Shown: in pieces, positions 61,701 through 64,000 of the stretch
How the letters are laid out: each line of letters starts with the position of its first letter
How positions within the stretch are numbered: position 1 is the stretch's first letter
From: Siderastrea siderea
Lineage: Eukaryota; Cnidaria; Anthozoa; Scleractinia; Rhizangiidae
Assembly (NCBI GenBank): GCA_964030785.1
Contig: OZ034968.1
Location: 69,037,399 to 69,101,398 of the forward strand
Direction of reading: 5' to 3'
DNA: 64,000 nucleotides
Translations under genes and position numbers: made by a program
The notes under the pieces: model-generated
Told to the model about the DNA's origin: nothing
Databases searched by the model: none
Seen by the model: the letters and a program-made list of their open reading frames with translations, nothing else

Positions 61701-64000
61701 GCTCACAAGGTGTGTATTTCGCTATGGCCCACGGGATGGGATGAGGCATTCTGCAGTTAAGCCCATCGATTAGTATACACACACGCACGCACGATAGGAC
61801 AAGGGTCCACATAAAAAGTATCGTAGGTATAGAAGGACACTTCCACCGAACAGTGTTGGTTTTGACCGGACTGAAATATCTGTGCAATACTAGTGAAAGA
61901 AAGGAAGGAGGACTGATAGTAACAGGAGGTGAAGTCCTGGGACCAAAGTGTTGCTGAGACATCGTAAGGATGGAATCGTTCTCAGTAAAGGTTATGAAAG
62001 GAAAATTCTGGTGTATGTTGTTGTGGTTATGTCTACTACTTGAAAATGTCTAGCTGCCAACGTTAAGAAAGGTTATTGGCAGGTGGGAAATGAATTACGA
62101 CACGAGGCTGGATCTTCTTGGGTAGTATACTATAAGCGGCACAGAAGGATATACCAGTTAGTCTTTTTAATTTTTCTGCTTTACTTTTGATTTTGAACCG
62201 ATTTGTTCGATTTTAGAGTTCGAGACACTGACTTGCTGACTGTGGAAGAGGAAACCAGATTTAACGATTACGTCATAAGACATGCTTTAACGTGTTTGAG
62301 ATAAAGCGACTTCGCTTTTTACTAATTTCTCCAGATCGATAATCATGTTTGTATAGTGCTATATTCACAACAGTATATAAATGCTTCGCTTGCAACTCTT
62401 GATAACGGCATGTTCAGTTGTGGACAAAATTTATCTTTAAATTTTAATTTTAATTCAACAAAATATTCAAAGCGATAAGACAGATGAGCTGAGTCATCCG
62501 ATTTTAAACATTACGTCATTCGGTAACGCAAAAGACAAAATACTGTCACAATTTTCGTCACGCCGGTTAGCACGTTGAGATTCTGACGATGTGTTTGTCT
62601 TTATCGATAATCATGTTTTTATAGTGTCCTATTCACAACAGTATATAAATACATTGCTTACAACTCTCGGTAAAAGCATGTTCAGTTGTGGACAAATGTA
62701 TATCAACATTTAATTTTTTTAGTTTAATTCAACAAAATTAAATATTCAAAGCGATAAGACAGATGAGCTGAGTCATCAGATTTTAAACATAACGTCATTC
62801 GGTAACGCAAAGGGCAAAATACTGTCACAATTTTCGTTACGCCAGTTAGGATGGCACGTTGAGCCAAGTAAAAACATTAATCGAGGGTGGAGTGGGTCAA
62901 AACGACTGGTAAATGCCTATAATGCGCTTTCTTGTAACCTGTACGATAGAGCATAGCAATGATTTATTTCGTATTTGCATTCACAATTTGGCTTAAAGAG
63001 CCCTTGACATGATTAAAGGAAACTGTGCACAAAGCGTGGTTCCCAGGTGTGGGGAAAAGTTCAATTCTTTTGGGCTGTTACGGTGCCCATACTGATCAAT
63101 CTGAAAGATGTGGTTACTTTTATATTGGGAAAATTATCGCCCATTTTTTGAAATGCGTCTGTTTTGAGAATTGTGATGGCCTTTTTGTTCAGGGTTTTGA
63201 GGAAGACCGACCAAAAGACAGCGAAAAATGGTCTTGAGTGAAGAATGGATGAGGTCATGGGCATAGTCTGTGGAGCTATGTTTGGTGAGGAGAGGGTGAA
63301 TAATTCAGTTGACCTCCTTTCCAGGGTATTGATCGCCTTTTCAGTTGGTCAAATTTCAGCGTTAGTTACAGTTACACACTTTTACTGCAACGTGCTGTTA
63401 CAGATGCTTGAATGTTATTGAACCTGCAGTCACGCACGCCTCGCTTGCTTTCTTTTCGAGACGATCCAACACTTCGTCGGTTCTGCACGCATTGCGGGCC
63501 TATGTTTTGTTTTTTGCTTCGGGTTTGATTAGTTCATTGTATTCTTTGCAAATCAGGCTGGACCTCAAGGCAGCAGTTTGAGGAAACGTGGGCCGCTCTC
63601 CTTGGCGTTATCAGCTCGCCACCTTTACCAGACACAGTTTCAACAGAGGTTTGTTAACAATCGTTTCTTCAGTTGCTGTTTTTTTCTGGTGGAGCATATT
63701 GATTTCTCGTCGTTTGCGTTGACACTTTGTGTTTCAACTTCAATGCTCAGTTTCTCGTTCATTTCTGGACCAGCAGTTCACATTTAAGTCGTTTATCGAT
63801 CCAGTGAAGAAATAACTTACTCTTGAAACTATGGGACCGCTTCTTTTCTGCCTTGCAGGAGGATATGGAGTCCACGCATTCTTGCTGCTTGGCAGTCCGC
63901 TGTATATCAGAACTGCTGCTTCAGACAACCTTGTACCCAGTCCCCGGCAACCCAACCACGAGTGCTTACCTCCACAGACCGCGGCATAGGGATCTGCCTT
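9866..64000 (+). CDS. HTT: Huntingtin (5' four fifths; 52 exons, continues past the window)
   Basis: Huntingtin is a very large cytoplasmic HEAT-repeat scaffold that works with HAP40 and motor and autophagy adaptors in vesicle transport. I joined 52 exons between 9866 and 64000; the phases all agree and give 2,454 codons plus one base. Similarity to vertebrate huntingtin is continuous, from the amphipathic N-terminal helix to the '[18 protein letters not shown]' segment and the following exon. The start ATG (9866) has an in-frame TGA at 9860-9862 just upstream. There is no glutamine tract and no long proline tract. The exons for the C-terminal HEAT domain are missing only because the window ends. 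All introns are GT-AG except intron 28 (GC-AG). Exons 2-5 (84, 121, 60 and 80 nt) have the sizes I recall for human exons 2-5. Exon groups are described in the next entries. Confidence 0.97.
10487..11108. mobile_element. Inverted-repeat DNA element in HTT intron 1
   Basis: The left end 'taccgtgtagcactaaattt' is matched by the inverted right end 'aaatttagtgccacatggta'. Similarity extends inward about 70 bp through A/T-rich DNA with 'tttttgcg' and 'cgcaaaaa'. No transposase frame is visible, so it is non-autonomous. Target duplication is unclear. Confidence 0.65.
11846..13131. other. HTT introns 3 and 4
   Basis: Apart from exon 4 (12384-12443) I see no gene here. The part from about 12640 to 13060 has the look of an old retroelement 3' end, but I could not identify a family. 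Confidence 0.4.
14616..14773. mobile_element. 158-bp MITE with 9-bp target duplication
   Basis: Direct repeats GAAGAAGCG flank it at 14607-14615 and 14774-14782. Its ends, starting AGGGTTGTCCAATACTCC on the left and ending GAGTATTGGACAAGTATG on the right, form an inverted repeat of about 37 bp that includes 'acaaatttatgcat'. The TTGTCCAATAC core of the ends recurs at 23113-24871, so both belong to one family. Confidence 0.85.
14860..14930 (+). repeat. Degenerate tRNA-like sequence
   Basis: It has a box A-like 'tagtctagtggc', an anticodon-loop-like 'cttctaa' (Arg-TCT type) and a box B-like 'ggctcgagccc'. The acceptor and T stems do not pair well, so it is a pseudogene or SINE head and not a working tRNA gene. 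Confidence 0.55.
15287..15448. repeat. Hairpin element (34-bp arms)
   Basis: Arms 15287-15320 and 15415-15448 are near-exact reverse complements containing 'tacctcggtgta' and 'tacaccgaggta'. The loop is pyrimidine-rich. Confidence 0.7.
15638..19403 (+). CDS. HTT: HTT exons 6-10 (residues 148-368)
   Basis: Exons 15638-15704, 17930-18001, 18152-18293, 18620-18828 and 19235-19403. They encode N-terminal HEAT helices ('[20 protein letters not shown]', '[20 protein letters not shown]', '[20 protein letters not shown]'). Exons 6 and 7 (67 + 72 = 139 nt) together equal the size I recall for human exon 6, and exon 8 (142 nt) equals human exon 7, so the intron between exons 6 and 7 is extra relative to human. 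Exon 9 carries a longer, Gly/Ser-rich linker before the helix 'SNQLLQ'. Confidence 0.95.
15899..16065. mobile_element. TTAA-flanked MITE in HTT intron 6
   Basis: TTAA at both edges, then inverted ends CCCTTTTACTCCC and GGGAGTGATAGGG. The inside holds 'gatttcatccacaaactcaa', a unit that recurs in tandem at 54890-55830. No coding capacity. Confidence 0.65.
16089..17685. mobile_element. 1.6-kb inverted-repeat element filling most of HTT intron 6
   Basis: The ends AAGGTATCAGCCACC and GGTGGCTGATACCTT are exact reverse complements, 15 bp long, at 16089-16103 and 17671-17685. The interior shows no transposase, and a palindromic MITE is nested at 17404-17540. Confidence 0.65.
17404..17540. repeat. 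Palindromic MITE
   Basis: 'gatatgaatttaattttctc' on the left is matched by 'aaaataaaattcatatc' on the right, and 'gatattttactcac' by 'gtaaaatattg'. A partial relative lies in exon-8-proximal intron sequence at about 18318-18405. Confidence 0.7.
18412..18608 (+). repeat. Simple repeats in HTT intron 8
   Basis: A (GAAT)n-like tract at about 18415-18460, then (GAT)n and (AAT)n at about 18565-18607, ending 12 bp before the exon 9 acceptor. Confidence 0.85.
18860..18952. repeat. Pogo/Tigger-like inverted-repeat fragment
   Basis: 'atcctgatataacaaac' and 'gttatatcagggtttcactg' form imperfect inverted ends of the kind seen in pogo-class MITEs. Family assignment is tentative. Confidence 0.5.
19799..20681 (+). 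CDS. HTT: HTT exon 11 (residues 368-662): acidic disordered region
   Basis: A single 883-nt exon encodes the acidic Ser/Thr/Glu-rich region that in vertebrates links the early HEAT repeats and carries protease sites. It ends in conserved HEAT sequence ('[20 protein letters not shown]', '[20 protein letters not shown]', '[15 protein letters not shown]'). A basophilic-kinase-like motif RRVTRSLSD is visible near residue 466. In human this region is spread over several exons; here it is fused into one. Confidence 0.95.
20943..28413 (+). CDS. HTT: HTT exons 12-16 (residues 662-778)
   Basis: Exons 20943-20992, 21386-21480, 22014-22115, 28197-28234 and 28350-28413. Translation runs through '[20 protein letters not shown]', '[20 protein letters not shown]' and '[13 protein letters not shown]', matching vertebrate HEAT segments. 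Intron 14 is 6.1 kb and filled with mobile DNA. Confidence 0.94.
21780..21950 (+). repeat. AATTAACCTAGG-type minisatellite in HTT intron 13
   Basis: About seven degenerate copies of a 20-25-bp unit based on 'caaattaacctaggttgaaa' (variants 'caaattgacctaggtt'). Confidence 0.7.
23113..24871. mobile_element. 1,759-bp TIR element with 9-bp target duplication, carrying a satellite array
   Basis: CCGAATCGG occurs at 23104-23112 and 24872-24880; the sister copy at 26610-26618 has it once, giving a true empty site. The ends begin AGGGTTGTCCAATAC and end GTATTGGACATGAGTG; inverted similarity covers TGTCCAATAC, CCGCACTG and ACGGACCGT in the first 37 bp. There is no transposase. The 9-bp duplication is typical of Mutator-like elements; the class is inference. 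A second CGGTCCG cluster lies at 24718-24850 near the right end. Confidence 0.85.
23140..24440. repeat. 134-bp satellite array of ACGGWCCGT hairpins
   Basis: The motif 'cgtacagtt' recurs at 23301, 23434, 23568, 23702, 23836, 23970, 24104 and 24238, a period of 133-134 bp, with degenerate copies at both ends. Each monomer has four CGGWCCG heptamers. ACGGACCGTGAACT and AGTTCACGGTCCGT in each monomer are exact reverse complements, with another near-palindrome ATACGGTCCGTAT in the loop. Confidence 0.92.
26186..26258 (+). tRNA. tRNA-Arg(TCT)-like sequence, probably a retroposed or pseudo-tRNA
   Basis: It folds as a cloverleaf: the 7-bp acceptor GGCCTCG pairs with CGGGGTC (two G-T wobbles), D stem GTTC/GAGC, T arm GTGGG-TTCGAAT-CCCGC. 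Boxes A (TAGTTCAGTTGG) and B (GGTTCGAATCC) are intact. The anticodon loop reads GTTCTAA (anticodon TCT), but only the three middle anticodon-stem pairs form, which argues against a normal tRNA. It sits inside a 100-bp insertion (26182-26281) absent from the sister copy. Confidence 0.6.
27719..27855 (+). repeat. Three 35-bp units separated by A-tracts
   Basis: An identical 35-bp core starting GGGTATTACTAGACCCCG and ending GACGGCGGGGTAA occurs at 27719-27753, 27777-27801 plus flanks, and 27822-27855, each followed by A-rich DNA. ACCCCGTC and GACGGCGGGGT in the core can form a small hairpin. It follows the A-tail of the last retroposon copy. Confidence 0.75.
28772..29044 (-). repeat. A2 repeat of the Ngaro-like element
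   Basis: 273 bp, nearly identical to 33715-33987; the few differences include 'aacatgctg' against 'aacacgctg'. It is joined directly to the B1 repeat at 29040-29044. Confidence 0.85.
29438..30478 (-). pseudogene. Tyrosine recombinase (integrase) of the Ngaro-like element, with an in-frame stop
   Basis: The frame runs from about 30478 to a stop at 29438 with one TAG at 30275-30277. The N-terminal part ('[20 protein letters not shown]') looks like the SAM-like core-binding domain. The catalytic part has the expected Arg in '[11 protein letters not shown]', His-x-x-Arg in 'SHSFRIGAA', His/Trp in 'LGHW' and the Tyr in 'YQLYIR', so all active-site residues are still present. Such enzymes insert circular double-stranded cDNA without making target duplications. 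The TAG and the breaks in the neighbouring frames mark this copy as inactive. Confidence 0.85.
30385..31770 (-). pseudogene. Reverse transcriptase-RNase H of the Ngaro-like element, broken
   Basis: The main open part (30724-31764) has RT motifs '[20 protein letters not shown]', 'AKFDVEAAY', '[13 protein letters not shown]' and the catalytic '[10 protein letters not shown]', followed by RNase H with '[15 protein letters not shown]'. A TAA at 30724-30726 interrupts RNase H; the same frame continues to 30385 with '[13 protein letters not shown]' and '[15 protein letters not shown]'. Upstream, the N-terminal part lies in another frame (about 31740-32143, with '[13 protein letters not shown]'), so there is a frameshift near 31740-31765. 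Similarity is to DIRS-superclass RTs. Confidence 0.88.
31740..32143 (-). pseudogene. N-terminal part of the RT polyprotein, shifted frame
   Basis: About 130 codons, with '[17 protein letters not shown]' and '[16 protein letters not shown]', typical of the region before the RT palm in DIRS/Ngaro elements. The frame closes just after the point where the next frame begins. The true start of the ORF was not determined. Confidence 0.7.
32381..33668 (-). pseudogene. Gag-like ORF of the Ngaro-like element, frameshifted
   Basis: ATG at 33668 (immediately inside the A1 repeat) opens a Pro/Ser/Ala-rich protein of about 370 codons, then a globular part ('[20 protein letters not shown]', '[12 protein letters not shown]', '[15 protein letters not shown]') and a zinc-finger-like 'CRSWNRGRC'. 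The remaining Cys/His residues of the finger lie in the next frame, so a one-base shift has occurred near an A-run at 32551-32553. In the shifted frame the ORF ends at 32381-32383. Confidence 0.75.
33715..33987 (-). repeat. A1 terminal repeat of the Ngaro-like element
   Basis: 273 bp, 5' end of the element on its own strand, near-identical to 28772-29044. The outer edge carries ACATT (33983-33987), matching ACATT at the other edge (28564-28568). Confidence 0.85.
34032..39517 (+). CDS. HTT: HTT exons 17-22 (residues 779-1044)
   Basis: Exons 34032-34132, 35006-35082, 35528-35652, 37534-37794, 38518-38690 and 39457-39517. Products include '[18 protein letters not shown]', '[20 protein letters not shown]', '[16 protein letters not shown]' and '[16 protein letters not shown]', all with clear vertebrate counterparts. 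Exon 20 has a Pro/Gly-rich insertion ('[18 protein letters not shown]') where human reads a different low-conservation linker. Confidence 0.93.
34273..34960 (+). repeat. 151-157-bp pyrimidine-rich tandem repeat in HTT intron 17
   Basis: 'gatcccatactcattttcag' recurs at about 34372, 34529, 34680 and 34831. The units are built of ATTC/TTCATT words. Long open frames on the plus strand here are repeat artefacts. Confidence 0.85.
35817..35856 (+). repeat. (CAC)n/(CAT)n microsatellite
   Basis: About ten CAC triplets followed by CAT triplets in intron 19. Confidence 0.9.
35902..37082 (+). mobile_element. 1,181-bp TIR element with 9-bp target duplication carrying a RecQ fragment
   Basis: TTCCAAGTC flanks it at 35893-35901 and 37083-37091. 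The ends begin TACCCTGCGAGCAGAGGCCC and end with the inverted copy; the inverted repeat is about 65 bp, with few mismatches, and includes 'tcttcctagataagt'. The 9-bp duplication suggests a Mutator-like element, and a host-gene-like fragment inside recalls Pack-MULEs. The right half (36430-36660) contains three degenerate units of about 64 bp built on 'gaagacgaaacggtctcag'. Confidence 0.8.
36070..36300 (+). pseudogene. RecQ-like helicase fragment inside the TIR element
   Basis: Within an open frame (35941-36420) the residues '[20 protein letters not shown]' and '[14 protein letters not shown]' match the start of the RecQ/DExH helicase core: the Q-like motif and the Walker A (motif I, G-x-G-K-S). 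Similarity stops right after 'IYQL', where unrelated sequence begins, so no motif II (DExH) or later motif is present. It is a truncated capture, not a working helicase. Confidence 0.75.
37795..40177. other. HTT introns 20-22
   Basis: Apart from exons 21 and 22, two repeat fragments stand out: 37935-38080 with 'gatatc' inverted ends, related to 45905-46045, and 39635-39840, a diverged relative of the 55880-56300 unit ('gtgacgagcatctaatttct'). Nothing coding is seen. Confidence 0.45.
40178..43736 (+). CDS. HTT: HTT exons 23-27 (residues 1045-1330)
   Basis: Exons 40178-40525, 41659-41766, 41855-41932, 42938-43185 and 43661-43736. Exon 23 begins with a Pro/Ser/Gln-rich linker and ends with '[20 protein letters not shown]', a hallmark huntingtin segment. 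Exons 24-26 give '[13 protein letters not shown]', '[20 protein letters not shown]' and '[15 protein letters not shown]'. The linker in exon 23 corresponds to the bridge between N-HEAT units. Confidence 0.94.
40834..41383. mobile_element. Inverted-repeat element in HTT intron 23
   Basis: 'ggggattttgctcgcgttt' near the left end is matched by 'aacgccagcaaaatcccc' at the right. No transposase. Edges are approximate. Confidence 0.55.
42013..42254. repeat. Fold-back element in HTT intron 25
   Basis: 'gcgtgcgtttctcgaaagtc' at the left is matched by 'gggctttcgagaaacgcacg' at the right, in inverted orientation. Confidence 0.7.
42450..42615 (+). repeat. tRNA-derived SINE remnant in HTT intron 25
   Basis: The head has box A 'tagctcagttgg' and a decayed box B ('gagtttgcagtcc'), followed by the body 'caagcctgaatttttc'. 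The tail word 'gatgttctttcatt' also occurs alone at about 42319, suggesting another partial copy. Confidence 0.65.
43318..43492. mobile_element. 175-bp pogo/Tigger-like MITE flanked by TA
   Basis: TA occurs at 43316-43317 and 43493-43494. The ends CAGTTGAATTCCGATAACTC and its inverted partner (ending GGTTCGAGTTACCGTGAGTC, AACTG) and many internal 'ttcgagtta' repeats are typical of Tc1/mariner-class pogo elements. Confidence 0.75.
44177..44268. repeat. Palindromic MITE in HTT intron 27
   Basis: 'gtgctttatcaagtttaaaa' (from 44192) pairs with 'ttttagacttgataaagcac' (to 44250), around a loop 'gaggcgaagccga'. Confidence 0.8.
44723..47455 (+). CDS. HTT: HTT exons 28-33 (residues 1331-1582)
   Basis: Exons 44723-44887, 45723-45778, 46108-46271, 46378-46514, 47104-47217 and 47336-47455. 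Products include '[19 protein letters not shown]', '[18 protein letters not shown]', '[17 protein letters not shown]', '[16 protein letters not shown]', '[20 protein letters not shown]' and '[19 protein letters not shown]', among the most conserved parts of huntingtin. Exon 28 is followed by a GC donor (GCAAGT at 44888), the only non-GT donor found in this gene. Confidence 0.95.
44835..45152 (+). repeat. HTT: 106-bp tandem triplication spanning the exon 28 splice donor
   Basis: Three copies start at 44835, 44941 and 45047, each 106 bp and almost identical (one A-to-T difference in copy 2). Each includes the last 53 nt of exon 28, its GC donor and the first 53 nt of the intron. Confidence 0.95.
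45153..45700. repeat. Tandem and SINE-like repeats in HTT intron 28
   Basis: From about 45200 to 45530 several copies of the 'agtactgctcgttagctttc' / 'gatttcatccgcagactt' unit occur, a family also present at 50110-50290 and 54890-55830. At 45555-45650 there is a tRNA-like SINE head ('ataactcagttggtaga'). Confidence 0.65.
46526..46984 (+). repeat. (CAGT)n microsatellite next to the exon 31 donor
   Basis: About 450 bp of CAGT repeats with variants (CGGT, CAGC, CATT), starting about 11 bp after the 5' splice site of exon 31. Open frames rich in Ser-Val-Gln here are repeat artefacts. Confidence 0.97.
47536..48235 (+). repeat. SINE-like composite in HTT intron 33
   Basis: It starts with a tRNA-like head ('ggtgcggtggttagcgcg', a perfect hairpin 'cttcagatctgaag' and box B-like 'ggtgctttgagcccc') and continues into a long body with 'cgttagacaaggaactttac', 'gcagttgcttcatgctacag' and 'ccgggttaagttccgg'. 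I recognise this type from coral intergenic DNA but cannot name the family. Confidence 0.6.
48573..52032 (+). CDS. HTT: HTT exons 34-39 (residues 1583-1871)
   Basis: Exons 48573-48734, 48958-49120, 49674-49922, 50634-50737, 51106-51209 and 51948-52032. Matches include '[19 protein letters not shown]', '[19 protein letters not shown]', '[12 protein letters not shown]' and '[11 protein letters not shown]'. The exon 36 acceptor (TTAAG before 49674) has a poor pyrimidine tract; it was chosen because an upstream AG would bring an in-frame TAA. The exon 35 donor (GTTTAT) is weak. Confidence 0.9.
49205..49350. repeat. Pogo-like inverted-repeat remnant in HTT intron 35
   Basis: 'aacggtataacgcacccctac' type left end (first 20 bases) and 'cccttgttataacggacac' right end suggest a decayed pogo-class MITE. 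Confidence 0.45.
49923..50633. other. HTT intron 36
   Basis: Contains two units of the 'gaaagtactgctcagt' repeat family at about 50110-50260; otherwise nothing recognisable. Confidence 0.5.
52090..52250 (+). repeat. tRNA-like SINE remnant in HTT intron 39
   Basis: 'ctataactctgtggatagag' resembles a tRNA box A region and 'gggtcgtgaattccac' a decayed box B. The body is short and unassigned. Confidence 0.5.
52424..56997 (+). CDS. HTT: HTT exons 40-46 (residues 1872-2190)
   Basis: Exons 52424-52600, 53086-53162, 53659-53776, 54034-54177, 54689-54775, 56350-56491 and 56786-56997. Matches include '[18 protein letters not shown]', '[11 protein letters not shown]', '[20 protein letters not shown]' and '[20 protein letters not shown]'. 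Conservation is lower than in the flanking exon groups, as is usual for this part of huntingtin. Intron 45 (56492-56785) is 294 nt and has no in-frame stop. Confidence 0.9.
52809..52969. mobile_element. Pogo/Tigger-like MITE in HTT intron 40
   Basis: The left end CAGTCGAAGTTCTCTTTACG and right end GGAAAGAGGTTCGACTG are inverted relatives, and 'gcataacggtcacctctctg' inside is typical of such elements. TA is present only on the left. Confidence 0.6.
53880..53985. repeat. Third copy of the GGTGAATA inverted-repeat family
   Basis: 'gtggaggtgaatactggtgg' and 'ctgttcaccgacattaaggt' match the 3148-3252 element; the hairpin stem has decayed. It lies in HTT intron 42. Confidence 0.65.
54890..55830. 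repeat. Degenerate tandem repeat in HTT intron 44
   Basis: About six copies of a unit near 125 bp containing 'ggatttcatccacagactca', 'gaaccaccttgtacagca' and 'aggaaagtactgctcagtag'. The fold-back at 55010-55190 interrupts it. Confidence 0.8.
55010..55190. repeat. Long hairpin MITE
   Basis: 'ataggccatttccgagttgt' at the left pairs with 'acaactcggaaatggcctat' at the right, and 'cttttcatatgaaaatgag' with 'ctcattttcatatgaaag' in the middle; near-perfect fold-back of about 180 bp. A partial relative lies near 60585-60680. Confidence 0.85.
55877..56310. repeat. TTAACCCTTTAAG element with a 101-bp tandem triplication
   Basis: 'taaccctttaagccccag' starts the unit and 'gcttaaaggttta' ends it. Inside, a 101-bp block starting 'caaattctcccaactagtg' is present three times (56008, 56109, 56210). 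Confidence 0.8.
57144..58776. mobile_element. hAT-like inverted-repeat element in HTT intron 46
   Basis: The ends CAGGGCTCGACAAAA and TTTTGTCGAGCCCTG are exact reverse complements, and GGGCAAG/CTTGCCC words recur near both ends. CAGGG-type ends suggest hAT; the target duplication is not clear ('taact' on both sides). No transposase frame is recognisable. A second element is nested at 58268-58668. Confidence 0.65.
58268..58668. mobile_element. 401-bp TIR element with 9-bp target duplication, nested
   Basis: GGTTTGCCT flanks it at 58259-58267 and 58669-58677. The ends begin TAGGCTCAGTCTCCAACCG; the inverted repeats are about 76 bp with only a few mismatches and include 'cgatgcgcccgcgatt' and 'cttcacggctggg'. 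Confidence 0.85.
59085..64000 (+). CDS. HTT: HTT exons 47-52 (residues 2191-2454; gene continues)
   Basis: Exons 59085-59162, 59478-59574, 59670-59741, 60197-60508, 63557-63648 and 63859-64000 (cut by the window edge). Exon 49 encodes an acidic linker ('[14 protein letters not shown]'). Exon 50 has '[13 protein letters not shown]' and '[20 protein letters not shown]', and exon 51 '[18 protein letters not shown]', all strongly huntingtin-like. The last readable residues, '...[13 protein letters not shown]', correspond to the region shortly before the C-terminal HEAT domain. Confidence 0.93.
59770..60035 (+). repeat. Degenerate TTGTCACGCTAGGTCACG minisatellite in HTT intron 49
   Basis: About seven units of 30-40 bp, each with GTCACG and 'ctaggtcac' words ('tcacactaggtcacgcattt', 'ttacgctaggtcacactac'). 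Confidence 0.75.
60766..61253. mobile_element. hAT-like non-autonomous element in HTT intron 50
   Basis: CAGGGCTGTCCACAAC at the left and GTTAGGAACAACCCCG at the right are loosely inverted, and 'agtagctgg' / 'ccggctgccggct' words recur near both ends. Edges are approximate. Confidence 0.5.
61254..62335. other. HTT intron 50, middle part
   Basis: Holds an inverted pair 'gggacagggcaaa' / 'tttgtcctgtccc' near 61296 and 61379. A 106-codon minus-strand frame at 61642-61962 resembles nothing I know. Otherwise I see nothing. Confidence 0.4.
62336..62863 (+). repeat. Tandem duplication (period 268 bp) with TATA-like words
   Basis: Copies at 62336-62579 and 62604-62863 share 'tcgataatcatgtt', 'cacaacagtatataaat', 'catgttcagttgtggacaaa' and 'gataagacagatgagctgag' with small indels. 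Confidence 0.9.
62864..63556. other. HTT intron 50, last part
   Basis: No repeat, RNA gene or coding frame that I can support. Confidence 0.4.

Noticed and set aside
61642..61962. 106-codon minus-strand frame in HTT intron 50
   Set aside because: No recognised domain, no splice or promoter context; of a length expected by chance.

Overview
The window looks like nuclear DNA of an animal, most likely an anthozoan cnidarian such as a stony coral. This is inference. The sequence is AT-rich and intron-dense, it encodes a vertebrate-like huntingtin with many introns at vertebrate positions and no glutamine tract, and its introns are full of short inverted-repeat elements, tRNA-derived repeats and a tyrosine-recombinase retrotransposon of kinds I associate with coral genomes. 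Nothing bacterial, organellar or viral was seen.

Layout. Two protein genes are transcribed away from each other from a compact promoter of 262 bp (9604-9865). To the left, on the minus strand (839-9603), is a six-exon gene for a 943-residue protein. It has an acidic N-terminus, a coiled coil and five copies of an 83-residue Trp/Lys-rich repeat arranged A-B-A-B-A; I do not recognise a named family. To the right, on the plus strand, huntingtin (HTT) begins at 9866 and runs off the right edge. I could place 52 exons, all phase-compatible and giving 2,454 codons, about four fifths of a normal huntingtin; the C-terminal HEAT domain lies beyond the window. The shared promoter holds two AAGATGGCGG motifs (YY1/TISU type) and two upstream ORFs, one overlapping the HTT start codon.

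The rest is intronic and dominated by mobile DNA. HTT intron 14 (22116-28196) holds successive copies of an A-tailed retroposon; one copy carries a 1,759-bp terminal-inverted-repeat element with a 9-bp target duplication and an internal array of 134-bp hairpin monomers, and the next copy carries a precisely inserted tRNA-Arg-like sequence. Intron 16 holds a 5.4-kb Ngaro/PAT-like tyrosine-recombinase retrotransposon antisense to HTT, with split direct repeats and coding frames broken by frameshifts and stops. Intron 19 holds a 1,181-bp inverted-repeat element with a 9-bp target duplication that carries a RecQ-helicase-like fragment. Intron 28 starts with a GC donor, and the donor region is tandemly triplicated. 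Intron 45 is stop-free and a multiple of three long. Many smaller fold-back elements, minisatellites and SINE remnants fill the other introns.

Functionally, only huntingtin has a well-known role (large HEAT-repeat scaffold in vesicle transport and autophagy). A link between the two divergent genes would rest only on the shared promoter. Splice sites were assigned by reading GT/GC...AG sites, keeping phase, and following similarity to vertebrate huntingtin; transcript ends could not be determined.
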